64,000 bases of DNA. Origin: an uncultured Opitutia bacterium. GTDB lineage: Bacteria; Verrucomicrobiota; Verrucomicrobiia; Opitutales; Opitutaceae. Both the position numbers and the translations under genes were made by a program. Shown here in pieces: positions 52,710 through 62,597 of the stretch; position 1 is the stretch's first letter; each line of letters begins with the position of its first letter. The stretch spans positions 17,474 through 81,473 of the forward strand of contig CAILHZ010000019.1 in assembly GCA_903834135.1 (NCBI GenBank), in the 5' to 3' direction. The notes under the pieces were generated by a model. The model was not told where the DNA came from. It did not search any database and saw only the letters and a list, made by a program, of their open reading frames with translations.

Positions 52710-54116
52710 ATGAAAAATAAGATCCTTACAGGTGCTCTCGTTTTTGTGTCGGTTGCGACCGCATTCGTTCTGGGGATGTCCACCTCAGACAAAGCACTTA
52801 CAGCCAAGCCTGTCCTTAAAAAAGACTCGTCATCGATCAGTGACAGCAAAAGTCCTGTTGTTACGAGTTATGCCGATGTGGTTGAACCTGTAGAGAGAGT
52901 CGTTGTTTCTGTATATTCCAGCAAGACAGTGCGTGTGCCTGTTAATCCGCTTCTGAAGCAATTTTTTGGAAATCAAATTCCTGATCAGGAAAGAAAAGAA
53001 GACGGCTTAGGCTCCGGTGTAATTGTTTCAGCAGATGGTTATATTTTAACTAATAATCACGTTGTTGAGGGTGCTGATGAATTAACTGTAGCTCTTCAAG
53101 ATGATAGAAAATTTAAAGCCAGGGTCATTGGAACTGATGCAAAGACTGATATCGCTGTAATTAAAATTGATGCAAAGGATCTTCCTTCAATTACACTAGC
53201 AGATAGCGATAAATTACGTGTTGGTGATATTGTATTTGCTGTTGGTAATCCACTCGGAGTTGGAGAAACAGTAACGATGGGAATTGTTTCCGCAAAAGGC
53301 CGCAGTGGTCTAGGTCTTTTAGAAAATGGAGGTGGGTATGAAGATTTTATTCAGACTGACGCTGCTATTAATATGGGCAATTCTGGTGGTGCTTTAGTAG
53401 ATGCCAAGGGTCGCCTCGTTGGAATTAACAGTGCAATTATTTCTCCTTCTAAAGGAAACGTAGGTATTGGTTTTGCAATTCCTGTAAATCTTGCAGCAAA
53501 CGTTATGCAAAGTTTGATTGCTACAGGTACTGTGACTCGCGGTTATTTGGGAGTCTCTACACAACCGATTACTTCAGATATTGCAGATCAACTTAATCTT
53601 CCTAAAGGCTCTAGGGGAGTCATTGTGACTGACATTACGCCAGGAAGTCCTGCGGAAAAATCAGGATTAAAAAACTCAGATGTTATTTTAGCTATTAATG
53701 GGAAAGCGATAAGCAGCACAGAAGAATTGAGACTTCTTGTAGCCGAACTACCACCGAAGACTAAAATTAAATTGAGCATCATTCGTGAAAGTAAGGCTTC
53801 CGTACTTTACGTAGTTCTTGATGAACTCACTGACAAACCAAATGAAATTTTAGCTGGGGTAAATACCGTTAAACTCACCGATGAGTACCGAAATAAGATC
53901 GGTATTGATCCTCGCGTTAACGGATTTTTAATTACATCAGTAGAACCAAACTCCCCTTACGCAGATCGCCTTGCTGCCAATATGGTGATCATGGAAATTA
54001 ATCGCAGCGCTGCTGCAGATATAACTGCGGCCAAGAATCTCTTGGTACATGGCCGTAACCTACTGTTTGTCTACTTTAGGGGCGCCCCTGGCTTCTTAGT
54101 CTTAGACGTGAAATAA
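52710..54116 (+). CDS. Periplasmic serine protease, DegP/HtrA family
   Basis: Envelope protease/chaperone for misfolded proteins. I start at ATG 52710, which gives a signal peptide or anchor (MKNKILTGALVFVSVATAF); ATG 52665 in frame would add 15 residues. Catalytic triad His117 (LTNNHVVEG), Asp147 (AKTDIAVIKID) and Ser225 (NMGNSGGALV). Two PDZ domains follow (about 275-365 with GYLGVSTQPI and SPAEKSGLKNSDVIL; and about 385-465). Total 468 residues, standard. The second PDZ is compact. It converges with pyrE with only 6 bases between the stops. Confidence 0.92.
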   Translation: MKNKILTGALVFVSVATAFVLGMSTSDKALTAKPVLKKDSSSISDSKSPVVTSYADVVEPVERVVVSVYSSKTVRVPVNPLLKQFFGNQIPDQERKEDGLGSGVIVSADGYILTNNHVVEGADELTVALQDDRKFKARVIGTDAKTDIAVIKIDAKDLPSITLADSDKLRVGDIVFAVGNPLGVGETVTMGIVSAKGRSGLGLLENGGGYEDFIQTDAAINMGNSGGALVDAKGRLVGINSAIISPSKGNVGIGFAIPVNLAANVMQSLIATGTVTRGYLGVSTQPITSDIADQLNLPKGSRGVIVTDITPGSPAEKSGLKNSDVILAINGKAISSTEELRLLVAELPPKTKIKLSIIRESKASVLYVVLDELTDKPNEILAGVNTVKLTDEYRNKIGIDPRVNGFLITSVEPNSPYADRLAANMVIMEINRSAAADITAAKNLLVHGRNLLFVYFRGAPGFLVLDVK

Positions 54117-54122
54117 TTTGCT

Positions 54123-54698
54123 TTAGCTGCCTGGTTTTTCAACGGGCAGCTTTGCAAGTGCTTCAGGAATTTGATCTGCAGGGTAGGTAGGGAAACTTAG
54201 TTCAAGTAAAGAGACTGCTGGAATATCAAAGCATGCCTTTCCACTGCTTCTGTCTACAAGCATAGCGATTGCTACGGGTACTCCGCCTGCTTTACGAATG
54301 ATCTCAATGCATTCTAATACGCGGCCTCCGCGTGTAACTACATCCTCTGCAATTAATACTCGCTCACCAGGCTTAAGGGTAAATCCGCGGCGCATGACTA
54401 GAACGTCATTTTCTTTTTCAGCAAAGATGTAGCGTGCATTTGATTGACGAGCCACTTCTTGGCCAATGACAAGGCCTCCCATCGCAGGAGCAAGCACGGT
54501 TGTGTAAGTGATGCCTAAACTCTTTATTTTTGCTACAAGCATTTGCGATAGGCGCTCCACGGCGGCCATATCTTGGCAGACCTGGGCACACTGAAAGTAG
54601 TGGCCACTATGTAAGCCTGAGCGAAGAACAAAGTGCCCTGTAAGTAGAGCGCGTGTACGGGTAAAAATCTCAAGGACTTCTTTATCAGTGGATTCCAT
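54123..54698 (-). CDS. pyrE: Orotate phosphoribosyltransferase
   Basis: Converts orotate + PRPP to OMP in UMP synthesis. The 191-residue protein has the start TGHFVLRSGLHSGHYFQCAQ, a central APAMGGLVIGQEVARQ, lysine-rich FAEKENDVLVMRRGF catalytic loop and the PRPP motif VLIAEDVVTRGGR. All expected residues are seen. It stands alone, convergent with htrA and divergent from the XRE-MBL fusion gene. Confidence 0.94.
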   Translation of the reverse strand: MESTDKEVLEIFTRTRALLTGHFVLRSGLHSGHYFQCAQVCQDMAAVERLSQMLVAKIKSLGITYTTVLAPAMGGLVIGQEVARQSNARYIFAEKENDVLVMRRGFTLKPGERVLIAEDVVTRGGRVLECIEIIRKAGGVPVAIAMLVDRSSGKACFDIPAVSLLELSFPTYPADQIPEALAKLPVEKPGS

Positions 54699-54787
54699 GG
54701 CCTAAAGTTGAGCAAGTTTTAGCATAAAAACAAGCGGCGATCTTTCTGTTCAAATCGAATTGTTCATGTCACAGTAGGGGTGCTGTG

Positions 54788-55636
54788 ATGAATTCTTCTA
54801 CACTCGTTCCATTAGAAGACGAATTAGGCGACGTGATCGAAAAAGCGATGCGTCAGCAGTCTTTGACGGAGGCAAATTTAGCTCAGAAATCGGGAATTTC
54901 TGAGGCGCGTATTTTAGATGCAATTAATTACGAGTCTGATCTTGGTGTGCATGAATTAGGACTCTTAGCCCAAGCTTTAGGTCTTAATGAAATCGGACTG
55001 TGTGCTCTAGGTTCAGGGCATTATCCCTTACCCGTAATTGAAGGATTGCCGTTTTGCGTATGGCCACTGCATATGCAGCACGGAATCGGGGTTGCTAATG
55101 CTTTTTTAGTAGCACACTGCGGTGAGACCTCTGGCATTTTATTTGATACTGGCTCAGGGATAAGTGATTTAGAAGCGGTTTGGCCCGCTCAAATTAAAAC
55201 ACTACAAGCGGTTTTTCTTACGCATTCGGAAGCCGAGCATGTGGGAGGTTTGTGTGAAGTAGTCCAGCGTTTTGGTGCTCCATTAGCGTTTGTTCCTGAA
55301 GGTGCCATTACCCCATGTGGTAAAGCGATTAAAGAAGGTCAGACGCAAAACTTTGGTGCACTTGAGGTGACTGCACTGAGTACTCCAGGCCATGTAGAGG
55401 CGCATAATTGCTACAGAATACGTATGCCTGCCGCAAAAAATGGACGCCAACTGCTGATTTCAGGTGATCTTATTTTTGCTGGTTCTGTAGGAGGAGGCTT
55501 TTTCTCAGTCGAAAAACGAGATGCTCATGTAAGACGCATTTTTAAAATGATGCCTTCAGCAAGTATCATAGCACCAGGGCATGGGCCAATGACTACTGTA
55601 GAAAACGAGTTAAAGTTTAATCCGTTTTTACGCTAG
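54788..55636 (+). CDS. XRE-type helix-turn-helix fused to a metallo-beta-lactamase-fold hydrolase
   Basis: Fusion of 282 residues. The first 75 residues look like a Cro/CI-type DNA-binding domain (LTEANLAQKSGISEARILDAINYESDLGVHELGLLAQAL). The rest is an MBL-fold domain: FLTHSEAEHVGG stands where HxHxDH should be (His kept, second His and Asp changed to Glu), STPGHVEAHN and ISGDLIFAGSVGG supply the next His and Asp, and IIAPGHGPMTT the last. The altered metal motif suggests a different metal site or a sensor role. GGGG 7 bases before ATG 54788 may be the ribosome site. It could be a ligand- or redox-sensing regulator. It stands alone, divergent from pyrE. Confidence 0.72.
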   Translation: MNSSTLVPLEDELGDVIEKAMRQQSLTEANLAQKSGISEARILDAINYESDLGVHELGLLAQALGLNEIGLCALGSGHYPLPVIEGLPFCVWPLHMQHGIGVANAFLVAHCGETSGILFDTGSGISDLEAVWPAQIKTLQAVFLTHSEAEHVGGLCEVVQRFGAPLAFVPEGAITPCGKAIKEGQTQNFGALEVTALSTPGHVEAHNCYRIRMPAAKNGRQLLISGDLIFAGSVGGGFFSVEKRDAHVRRIFKMMPSASIIAPGHGPMTTVENELKFNPFLR

Positions 55637-55688
55637 ACAGACGCCCTCTATAAGCGGCTAATGCTTATTAAATGGATAATTCGTGGCT

Positions 55689-55715
55689 TATGTATCCTTT
55701 ATAAAAGGATACATA
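55689..55715. repeat. Perfect 12-bp inverted repeat with 3-base loop
   Basis: TATGTATCCTTT (55689-55700), ATA, and AAAGGATACATA (55704-55715) form an unbroken hairpin between the convergent MBL-fusion and gatB genes. There is no T run on either side, so it is not a classic intrinsic terminator, though its place suggests a two-way one. Confidence 0.6.
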
Positions 55716-55735
55716 TTATGCGTTAAATTATTTGA

Positions 55736-57184
55736 TTAGAGTGCAAGTAAACGCCTGAGCGTTTCATCAACAAGCTTTGGATTAGCTTTGCCTTTAGCAG
55801 CTTTCATGACCGGTCCTTTGAACGCGTTAATTGCGCTGTCTTTACCGGCTTTAAATTCTGCTAATGCTTTAGGATCTGAAGCGATTGAGTCTTTGCACCA
55901 GGTTTCAAGATCGTCACTTGAGGCACTTGCTGTGAGGCCTTTTCGTTCAACAATTTTTTCTGGCAGTTCACCTGTTGAAGCCATTTCTGAAAATACTTCG
56001 CGAGCAGCTGTTGTTGAAATAGTACCTGCTGTAATGAGTTTAATTAAAGCAGCTAGGTGATTGGGCTTAATTTTACACTGATCAATTGATTCACCACTTT
56101 TGCCTATTTCGCGTAACAGATCGTTCGCAATCCAGTTGCCTGCTGCATGTGCCTGACCACATAATTTTGCAGTAGCTTCGAAGTAATCGCTTAAGGATTT
56201 GTCAGGTATAAGTACTGAAGTAATCGTATAAGGAATATCGTACTCCTTCATGAAACGCCTTTGTTTATCAAATGGCATTTCAGGACACTCAGCCTTAAGG
56301 CGGGCTTTCCATGCCTCATCGACTTTCACAGGCATCAAGTCTGGATCTGGGAAGTAGCGATAATCGTGAGCATCTTCCTTCGTGCGCAAGGATTGTGAGG
56401 TACCCGTTTGGCCATCATAGTCACGGGTTTCTTGAACAATTTTACCGCCCGATTTAACGAGACTTAATTGACGTAAAATTTCGTGGGAGATACCGTCTCT
56501 GACGTAAGAAATTGAATTTAAATTCTTGAGTTCAACCTTAGTGCCGAGCTGCTCTTGACCCTTTGGGCGAATCGAGATGTTAGCATCGCAGCGCATCTGA
56601 CCTTTTTCCATATCGCAGTCAGAAATGCCGCCGTACACCATCACCGTTTTAAGTGCAGTCAAGAAAGCGAATGCTTCATCTGCGCTTTGCATCGCTGGAT
56701 CCGTCACGATTTCCATCAGTGGAGTGCCTGCTCGATTGTAATCGATTAAGGAATCAAATGCAGCGTGGTTTAATTTACCTACATCTTCTTCTAAATGAAT
56801 ACGAGTAAGAGGAATTAATTTATGCTCTCCCATTACGTTACGTGCTGAGCCTGGGAGTTCGATTTCTACATTACCTCTTAAGCAGATTGGTTTGTCGTAT
56901 TGGGTAATCTGATAATTCTTAGGGGAGTCTGGATAGAAATAATTCTTACGATCCCATTTACAATAAGGTGCGATATCACAACTAAGTAGAAGCCCTGACT
57001 TTATAATGGCGTCTAGTGCAGCATGATTCATGACGGGCAGTACGCCAGGCAGTGCTAATACGACTGGATCCGTTAGCGTATTTTCAGGATGGCCAAAGCC
57101 CGTCTTAACGCGGGTGAACATCTTAGAATTTGCTTTTACTTGCACGTGCACTTCAAGCCCAATGACTACTTCGTAATCGTTCAT
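55736..57184 (-). CDS. gatB: Asp/Glu-tRNA(Asn/Gln) amidotransferase subunit B
   Basis: tRNA-binding and kinase subunit that phosphorylates Glu on Glu-tRNA(Gln) or Asp on Asp-tRNA(Asn). Motifs: VIGLEVHVQVKANSKMF, KNYFYPDSPKNYQI, RIHLEEDVGKL, IDYNRAGTPLMEIVTDP and MRCDANISIR; the C-terminal YqeY-like tail domain ends the 482-residue protein. Start ATG shares one base with the gatA stop and has AAAGGAG 8 bases upstream. Last gene of the gatCAB set and of the long minus-strand run. Confidence 0.95.
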   Translation of the reverse strand: MNDYEVVIGLEVHVQVKANSKMFTRVKTGFGHPENTLTDPVVLALPGVLPVMNHAALDAIIKSGLLLSCDIAPYCKWDRKNYFYPDSPKNYQITQYDKPICLRGNVEIELPGSARNVMGEHKLIPLTRIHLEEDVGKLNHAAFDSLIDYNRAGTPLMEIVTDPAMQSADEAFAFLTALKTVMVYGGISDCDMEKGQMRCDANISIRPKGQEQLGTKVELKNLNSISYVRDGISHEILRQLSLVKSGGKIVQETRDYDGQTGTSQSLRTKEDAHDYRYFPDPDLMPVKVDEAWKARLKAECPEMPFDKQRRFMKEYDIPYTITSVLIPDKSLSDYFEATAKLCGQAHAAGNWIANDLLREIGKSGESIDQCKIKPNHLAALIKLITAGTISTTAAREVFSEMASTGELPEKIVERKGLTASASSDDLETWCKDSIASDPKALAEFKAGKDSAINAFKGPVMKAAKGKANPKLVDETLRRLLAL

Positions 57185-58671
57185 TAGAGTGCTCCTTTCT
57201 GTGCTTCTATGTTCGGGTGACGTGTGCCCCAGGTGTGCTCTTGTTCATAGCTATGGGCTATTGAAAGTAATTCTGATTCACCGTATGGCTTACCAATTAA
57301 TTGCAGTCCTATTGGTAGCCCGCTCTTAGAATAGCCGCATGGTATACTTAGTCCTGGGAGTCCTGCTAAATTTACACCTATTGTGTACACATCACACAAG
57401 TACATCGCTAGTGGATTAGCTGCTTTCTCTCCTGCTTTAAAAGCGGGAGTAGGTGATGTTGGAGTAATCACTGCATCAACATCTTTGTATGCTTCTAAGA
57501 AGTCGCGGCGTATAAGAGTTCTTACCTTTTGGGCTCTCACGTAATAGGCATCTTGATAGCCACTACTTAAAACATAGGTGCCAAGAATAATGCGGCGTTT
57601 AACTTCAGCGCCGAAGCCTTCTGCACGTGACTTAAAATAAAGATCGAGGATATCGTTCGCATCTTTGGAGCGGTGACCGTAGCGGACTCCATCGTAGCGT
57701 GCTAAATTAGACGAGCACTCCGCTGTAGCAATGATGTAATAAACGCCAACAGCATACTTAGTATGTGGTAGTGAAATTTCTTTAATTTCACATCCCTTAG
57801 ATTTGTAGAAGCTAACCGCATCCTCAACTGCTTTGGTTACTTCAGGATCTAGTCCTTCGCCAAAATATTCTTTAGGTATACCGAGTTTCCAAGGACCTTT
57901 ACGTTTTTTTAATTCTGCTCGGTAATCAGGAATTTCCGTTTTAAACGAGGTTGAATCCATAGGATCATGTCCTGCGATTGCATTAAGCAATATGGCAGAA
58001 TCTTCAACCGTACGGGTGAAGGGACCAATTTGATCTAAGGACGATGCAAAAGCGATTAAGCCGTAACGCGATATAAGACCATACGTTGGCTTCAGGCCTA
58101 CGACTCCGCATAAAGCCGCTGGCTGACGTATAGAGCCACCCGTATCAGAACCTAAGGTTGCGGGTGCTTCGCCTGCTGCAAGCGCTGCAGCGCTACCGCC
58201 GGAAGAGCCGCCAGGAACGCGTTCCAAATCCCAAGGGTTATGCGTCTGACCGAATGCAGAATTCTCGGTCGAGGAACCCATCGCAAATTCATCTAAATTT
58301 AAACGACCCCAACTAATCGCTCCAACCCCTTTTAATTTTTGAGTAACTGTCGCATCGTAGGGTGAGACGAAATTTTTAAGCATGTTACTCGATGCTGTTA
58401 AAGGCTGACCCTTAACAGAAATAACATCTTTAAAGCCAATTGGTATTCCGTCTAAGACACCTAAGGTTTTTGCACTGCTTCGGCGTTCATCTGAAGCTTT
58501 AGCCTGAGCTAAAGCATCGGCCTCATCAAATGAGTTAAAGGCTCTTACTTTTGCATCTACTGCTTTGGTGCGTGCAATAACCGCCTGGGTCAGTTCTACA
58601 GACGAAATTTTCTTTGAACTTAGTTCGCTCGAAAGTTCAGCGACACTTTTGTAGTGGAGAGGTTCGCTCAT
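57184..58671 (-). CDS. gatA: Asp/Glu-tRNA(Asn/Gln) amidotransferase subunit A
   Basis: Glutaminase subunit of GatCAB, releasing ammonia for transfer to the activated aminoacyl-tRNA. Amidase-signature fold of 495 residues with catalytic Lys81 (IPIGFKDVI), cis-Ser156 ([11 protein letters not shown]) and nucleophile Ser180 ([12 protein letters not shown]). Sits 5 bases after gatC and is coupled to gatB by TAATG. Presence of the complete complex next to two tRNA-Gln genes in the same window fits the indirect route of Gln-tRNA formation. Confidence 0.95.
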   Translation of the reverse strand: MSEPLHYKSVAELSSELSSKKISSVELTQAVIARTKAVDAKVRAFNSFDEADALAQAKASDERRSSAKTLGVLDGIPIGFKDVISVKGQPLTASSNMLKNFVSPYDATVTQKLKGVGAISWGRLNLDEFAMGSSTENSAFGQTHNPWDLERVPGGSSGGSAAALAAGEAPATLGSDTGGSIRQPAALCGVVGLKPTYGLISRYGLIAFASSLDQIGPFTRTVEDSAILLNAIAGHDPMDSTSFKTEIPDYRAELKKRKGPWKLGIPKEYFGEGLDPEVTKAVEDAVSFYKSKGCEIKEISLPHTKYAVGVYYIIATAECSSNLARYDGVRYGHRSKDANDILDLYFKSRAEGFGAEVKRRIILGTYVLSSGYQDAYYVRAQKVRTLIRRDFLEAYKDVDAVITPTSPTPAFKAGEKAANPLAMYLCDVYTIGVNLAGLPGLSIPCGYSKSGLPIGLQLIGKPYGESELLSIAHSYEQEHTWGTRHPNIEAQKGAL

Positions 58672-58676
58672 GGTGA

Positions 58677-58964
58677 TTATTCCACAACTTTCGGGACAAC
58701 AATCATGTTGTCTCTTTGAGCTGGTGCATTCTGTAAAGCTTCGGTGACGCTCAGGCCTGGTTTAGCAATATCTTCAGCCCATACGTTGTATACGGGTGAG
58801 GCATGAGCAGTAGGTTCAATTCCAGTAACATCGACTTCTTTTAATTCTGCGATGTAGTTTAAAACATCGCCTAATTGTGCAGCGAAACGTTCTTTTTCTT
58901 GTTCGGTTAAATTAATCCGAGCAAGTTTCGCGAGATGGTTGATATCGATTTTATCAGCAGACAT
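58677..58964 (-). CDS. gatC: Asp/Glu-tRNA(Asn/Gln) amidotransferase subunit C
   Basis: Small linker subunit that stabilises GatA on GatB. The 95-residue protein has the typical start [31 protein letters not shown] and the tail [18 protein letters not shown]. It lies 6 bases after pheT and 5 before gatA, so amidotransferase and Phe-tRNA synthetase genes share one transcript. Confidence 0.92.
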   Translation of the reverse strand: MSADKIDINHLAKLARINLTEQEKERFAAQLGDVLNYIAELKEVDVTGIEPTAHASPVYNVWAEDIAKPGLSVTEALQNAPAQRDNMIVVPKVVE

Positions 58965-58970
58965 GGCTGT

Positions 58971-61409
58971 TTATTTACGAATAGAATATCCACTATTGCC
59001 GACTACAATGTCCTGAACTTTTTGGAAAACCGCATTAACTTCGTCATCTGTGAGGGTTCTCTCAGTTGAGCGGAAAACAAGGGAGAAGGCTAAACTCTTT
59101 TTACCTTCAGGGATGCCTTGGCCTTGGTAAACGTCAAATAGATCAACGGACTCTAAATTGAAAGCAGGAGTGATTGCACCTAGGGCTGCTTGGGTGAGGT
59201 GGCTTTTTACTTCAGAGGCATTAAGTGTACTATCTACCACTAAGGCCAGATCTCTAAGTGCAGCAGGTTGTAAACTAAAGGCACTAAAGCGGCGACGAAT
59301 AGCTTGGCTTTTAATTGCGTCAGCTTTGATCGCAAAAAAACCTGCATATACTTTTCCTTCAATGCCTAGGGATTTCATCACGGCAACACTGAGTAGCCCA
59401 AAGTGTGCCACCCAACCTTGGGAAAGTGAACCAACCGTTGCGCTATGACCTTCTTGCCAGCCTTGTACTGCTATAGAGCTGATCGCATGACTGCTTAAAT
59501 GAATTCCAGCAAGCGATGCGAGTACTTCAGTATGGTGCTTAGCTGTGTAGAAATCAGGTGCTTCACGGGTTTGCCACTGGCGTAATTTTTGGTCCGTGAT
59601 TAAAAATGCGGCAGAAGCTAATTCGATTACTTCACCTTTGGATTCTATGAAAATGCGTCCTGTCTCAGCAAGCCGTGAGGCGTATACGCCACGGGACTGA
59701 TTTAAACGTAAGGATTCAACAAGACCTGGAATTAAACTTGGTCTTAAGTGGGATTGATCCTCAACAAATGGATTTGCTAAAGCTAAATGTGCAGCTAACT
59801 CATCCGTTGCCCATGCTTTTAGTTCTTTTCCAGGGCGAAGTGTAATGTTAACGCATTCGTTAAAGTCGTGCCCTACTAAGTACTCTGTAACTTTACGATT
59901 ATAAACTACGGTTGCATCATCGTCTGCGGGTAGTGCGTTTGCTTTCACACTAGATGCCGGGATCGCTTCTGTACCAAATAGACGTAGAACTTCTTCCACC
60001 AAGTCGATTGGGCGCTCTAGATCAGTTCTCCAGCTAGGAATAGAGAGTGTCCACTCGCAAGCCTGATTAGCTAATTGCTTCTCTGAAACAATAGTTAACT
60101 GCAGTGATTCAAGCGACTGCTTCATTACGGCACTAGGAATTTCAAATCCAAGGCGCTCATTTACATAAGCAGAATTAAGTATAATCTCCTGCTTGCATGC
60201 TTTAGGAAGGCCTGCTGAGAGAGTAGAGCCCTGTGCTTTACCGCCTGCTATTTTTTCAATTAATTCTACTGCACGTGCTAAAGCTTGTTCAGAAGCATGT
60301 ATATCTACACCACGCTCATAGCGATATGATGAGTCAGAGGCTAGAGCGAGTTTTCGAGATGTAGAACGAATTAACGTTGGCTTGAATACTGCACACTCGA
60401 TGACTAAGTCGGTCGTTTGATCACTTACTCCAGAATCTAAGCCACCCATTATGCCTGCAATGACGACTGGCTTCGCTGAGTCAGCAATTACGAGCATGTT
60501 TGCTGTTAAGGTGCGTTCTTTCTTATCTAAAGTGATAATCTTCTCACCTTCGCTTGCGCGGCGCACGTTAATCTTGCCTCCCTGTAATTTAGAGGCGTCG
60601 AATGCGTGCAGCGGTTGACCTGTCTCAAGCATAACAAAGTTTCCAATATCAACCACATTGTTGATTGTACCAATGCCTGCAGCTCTTAAGCGCTCTGTAA
60701 TCCAGGCTGGACTAGGTGCTATTTTAATACCTGTTACAACATGTGCTAAATAAAGTGGGCAATCCTCTGAATTCTCTACTTTGATTTCATTTAGTAGAGC
60801 AGATTTTCCTGATTGTGAAAGTGAGTTAGGCTTAGGTGTACAGAGTGGTTTTTTAAACCACGCGGATAATTCACGAGCGATACCAAAGTGGGATAAACAG
60901 TCCGGACGATTTGGTGTGATTTCAATATCGAAAACAGAATCCGCTGCAGGCAGTACATTATTAATTGGAGTTCCTATTGCAGGTCTATCCGTTAAAATAA
61001 GCAGTCCACCTGTGTCTTCACTTGCACCGAGTTCTTTTGAAGAACACATCATACCGTCAGAGAGATGTCCTCTGATCTTTGACTGTTTAATGGTAAAATT
61101 TCCAGGTAAGACAGCTCCTACTAAAGCAACAGGAACTCTATCTCCAACTTTGTAATTTTGAGCGCCGCAAACAATTGTTTTAACACCACCTGCTGTACCA
61201 ACATCAACTGTACAGACGGAAAGTTTATCTGCATTAGGATGTTTATCACGAGTGAGTACCTCACCGACTACAACATGCTCTAATTTAGGAGCACCCGTTG
61301 TAATGACACCTTCTACTTCAAATCCAAGAAAGGTGATCGCACGGTTGATTTCCTCAATAGAGGCATCAAGTGCAACGTAGTCTTTAAGCCAGGTAAGCGA
61401 AATTTTCAC
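58971..61409 (-). CDS. pheT: Phenylalanine--tRNA ligase beta subunit
   Basis: Beta chain of the (alpha-beta)2 PheRS, 812 residues. Order of domains: N-terminal EMAP-like tRNA-binding domain (about 40-150, VVGEVLTRDKHPNADKLSVC), B3/B4 editing domain (about 205-390), B5 DNA-binding-like domain (about 405-480), catalytic-like domain, and C-terminal FDX-ACB anticodon domain (ending FRSTERTLTDDEVN). Follows pheS by 31 bases. No irregularity seen. Confidence 0.95.
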   Translation of the reverse strand: MKISLTWLKDYVALDASIEEINRAITFLGFEVEGVITTGAPKLEHVVVGEVLTRDKHPNADKLSVCTVDVGTAGGVKTIVCGAQNYKVGDRVPVALVGAVLPGNFTIKQSKIRGHLSDGMMCSSKELGASEDTGGLLILTDRPAIGTPINNVLPAADSVFDIEITPNRPDCLSHFGIARELSAWFKKPLCTPKPNSLSQSGKSALLNEIKVENSEDCPLYLAHVVTGIKIAPSPAWITERLRAAGIGTINNVVDIGNFVMLETGQPLHAFDASKLQGGKINVRRASEGEKIITLDKKERTLTANMLVIADSAKPVVIAGIMGGLDSGVSDQTTDLVIECAVFKPTLIRSTSRKLALASDSSYRYERGVDIHASEQALARAVELIEKIAGGKAQGSTLSAGLPKACKQEIILNSAYVNERLGFEIPSAVMKQSLESLQLTIVSEKQLANQACEWTLSIPSWRTDLERPIDLVEEVLRLFGTEAIPASSVKANALPADDDATVVYNRKVTEYLVGHDFNECVNITLRPGKELKAWATDELAAHLALANPFVEDQSHLRPSLIPGLVESLRLNQSRGVYASRLAETGRIFIESKGEVIELASAAFLITDQKLRQWQTREAPDFYTAKHHTEVLASLAGIHLSSHAISSIAVQGWQEGHSATVGSLSQGWVAHFGLLSVAVMKSLGIEGKVYAGFFAIKADAIKSQAIRRRFSAFSLQPAALRDLALVVDSTLNASEVKSHLTQAALGAITPAFNLESVDLFDVYQGQGIPEGKKSLAFSLVFRSTERTLTDDEVNAVFQKVQDIVVGNSGYSIRK

Positions 61410-61440
61410 AGGTGAAGAGTGTCTTCTTTAAGCAGTGCGC

Positions 61441-62493
61441 TTAGGTACTGAGCGAAAATTGTTTTAAGAAACGAACATCATTTTGGTAGAAGTAGCGAAT
61501 GTCATCAATGCCGTACAGAAGCATTGCTAGACGTTCTAGTCCCATACCAAATGCGTAGCCTGTCCATACATTAGGATCGTAGCCTACGCCGGAGAAAACA
61601 GTTGGATCGACCATGCCGCAGCCGCCAATTTCGATCCACTCCTTGTTTACTTTAGGTAAATGCTTCGCGGATAAATCAACTTCGAAGCTAGGTTCTGTGT
61701 AACCGAAATAGTGCGGACGGAAACGAATTTTTGTGTCTGGTCCTAATAGTGAGGAAAAGACATGATCGAGTAGTGCCTTTAAATCGCGCACTGTTACGTT
61801 ACGATCAACGGATAAACATTCTAACTGATGAAAGTTCGCAGAGTGGGTCGCATCACTTGTATCTCTACGGTACACTCTTCCTGGGGAAACGATACGAATC
61901 GGAGGAGAACCTTTCAGCATGGTTCTAATCTGAACCGATGAGGTATGTGTTCTTAATAAATATTTTTCTTCCGGATTTTTACGGGCAATATTTCCGAATT
62001 GAGTGGAAGGTGGAAAATAAAACGTATCTTGCGCGTCACGAGCAGGATGATCTGCAGGGGTGTTTAGCGCATCAAAGCAGTAATATTCCGTTTCAACTTC
62101 GGGACCATCTGCGACTGAAAAACCTACTTTTCTTAAAATACGGCACATCTCTTCACGCACGTGGGTGAGGGGATGCATGGTTCCTGGGCCTAAATCAGGA
62201 GAGGGAAGCGTTGGATCAATGCGGGGACCCAGTTGTGAGGCTATTTCAGAGGCTTCAATGGTTGCTAGAGCTGCATCTAAGTGCGCTTGGAGGCTTATTT
62301 TAGCCTCATTCACCATTTTTCCTACAGCGGGGCGTTCTTCTTTGGGAACAGCACCCATTTTCTTCATTACTTGCGTAAGTTCCCCATTAGGACCGACATA
62401 GCGAGCTTTTGCTGCTTCAAAATCGGGACGGCTCCGCACGCCAGGCAATTCGCCGGCTGCCTTGGCAAGTATCGCGTTTAAGAGGTCTTGCAT
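61441..62493 (-). CDS. pheS: Phenylalanine--tRNA ligase alpha subunit
   Basis: Catalytic chain of PheRS, 350 residues. The N-terminal coiled-coil tRNA arm is followed by class II motifs: HPARDAQDTFYF, LLRTHTSSVQIRTM (motif 2 region), FHQLECLSVDR, and motif 3 GMGLERLAMLLYGIDDIR. The gene is separated from rplT by 104 bases that hold a long hairpin. I see no Phe-rich leader peptide as in E. coli pheM. Confidence 0.95.
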   Translation of the reverse strand: MQDLLNAILAKAAGELPGVRSRPDFEAAKARYVGPNGELTQVMKKMGAVPKEERPAVGKMVNEAKISLQAHLDAALATIEASEIASQLGPRIDPTLPSPDLGPGTMHPLTHVREEMCRILRKVGFSVADGPEVETEYYCFDALNTPADHPARDAQDTFYFPPSTQFGNIARKNPEEKYLLRTHTSSVQIRTMLKGSPPIRIVSPGRVYRRDTSDATHSANFHQLECLSVDRNVTVRDLKALLDHVFSSLLGPDTKIRFRPHYFGYTEPSFEVDLSAKHLPKVNKEWIEIGGCGMVDPTVFSGVGYDPNVWTGYAFGMGLERLAMLLYGIDDIRYFYQNDVRFLKQFSLST

Positions 62494-62521
62494 GAGACAA
62501 TAGTAGGGCCGTGTGTTTTAA

Positions 62522-62557
62522 TCCTCCTAGGTCTATATAAAATAGACTCTAAGAGGA
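62522..62557 (-). promoter_or_regulatory. Long imperfect hairpin between rplT and pheS
   Basis: On the minus strand TCCTC, TAG and GTCTAT pair with ATAGAC, CTA and GAGGA around a 5-base loop: 14 base pairs with one bulge and one mismatch. It contains AGGAGG within the stem, about 25 bases before the pheS ATG. There is no T run after it, so a terminator is unlikely. A control hairpin for pheST or an RNA processing site is possible. Confidence 0.45.
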
Positions 62558-62597
62558 ACTTAAAACGAAGCGATGACACTCGAGGGTGCCTTCGCGG

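Noticed and set aside
62494..62597. pheM-like leader peptide before pheS
   Set aside because: No ATG-started frame with Phe codons exists in this gap; the hairpin has no T run.
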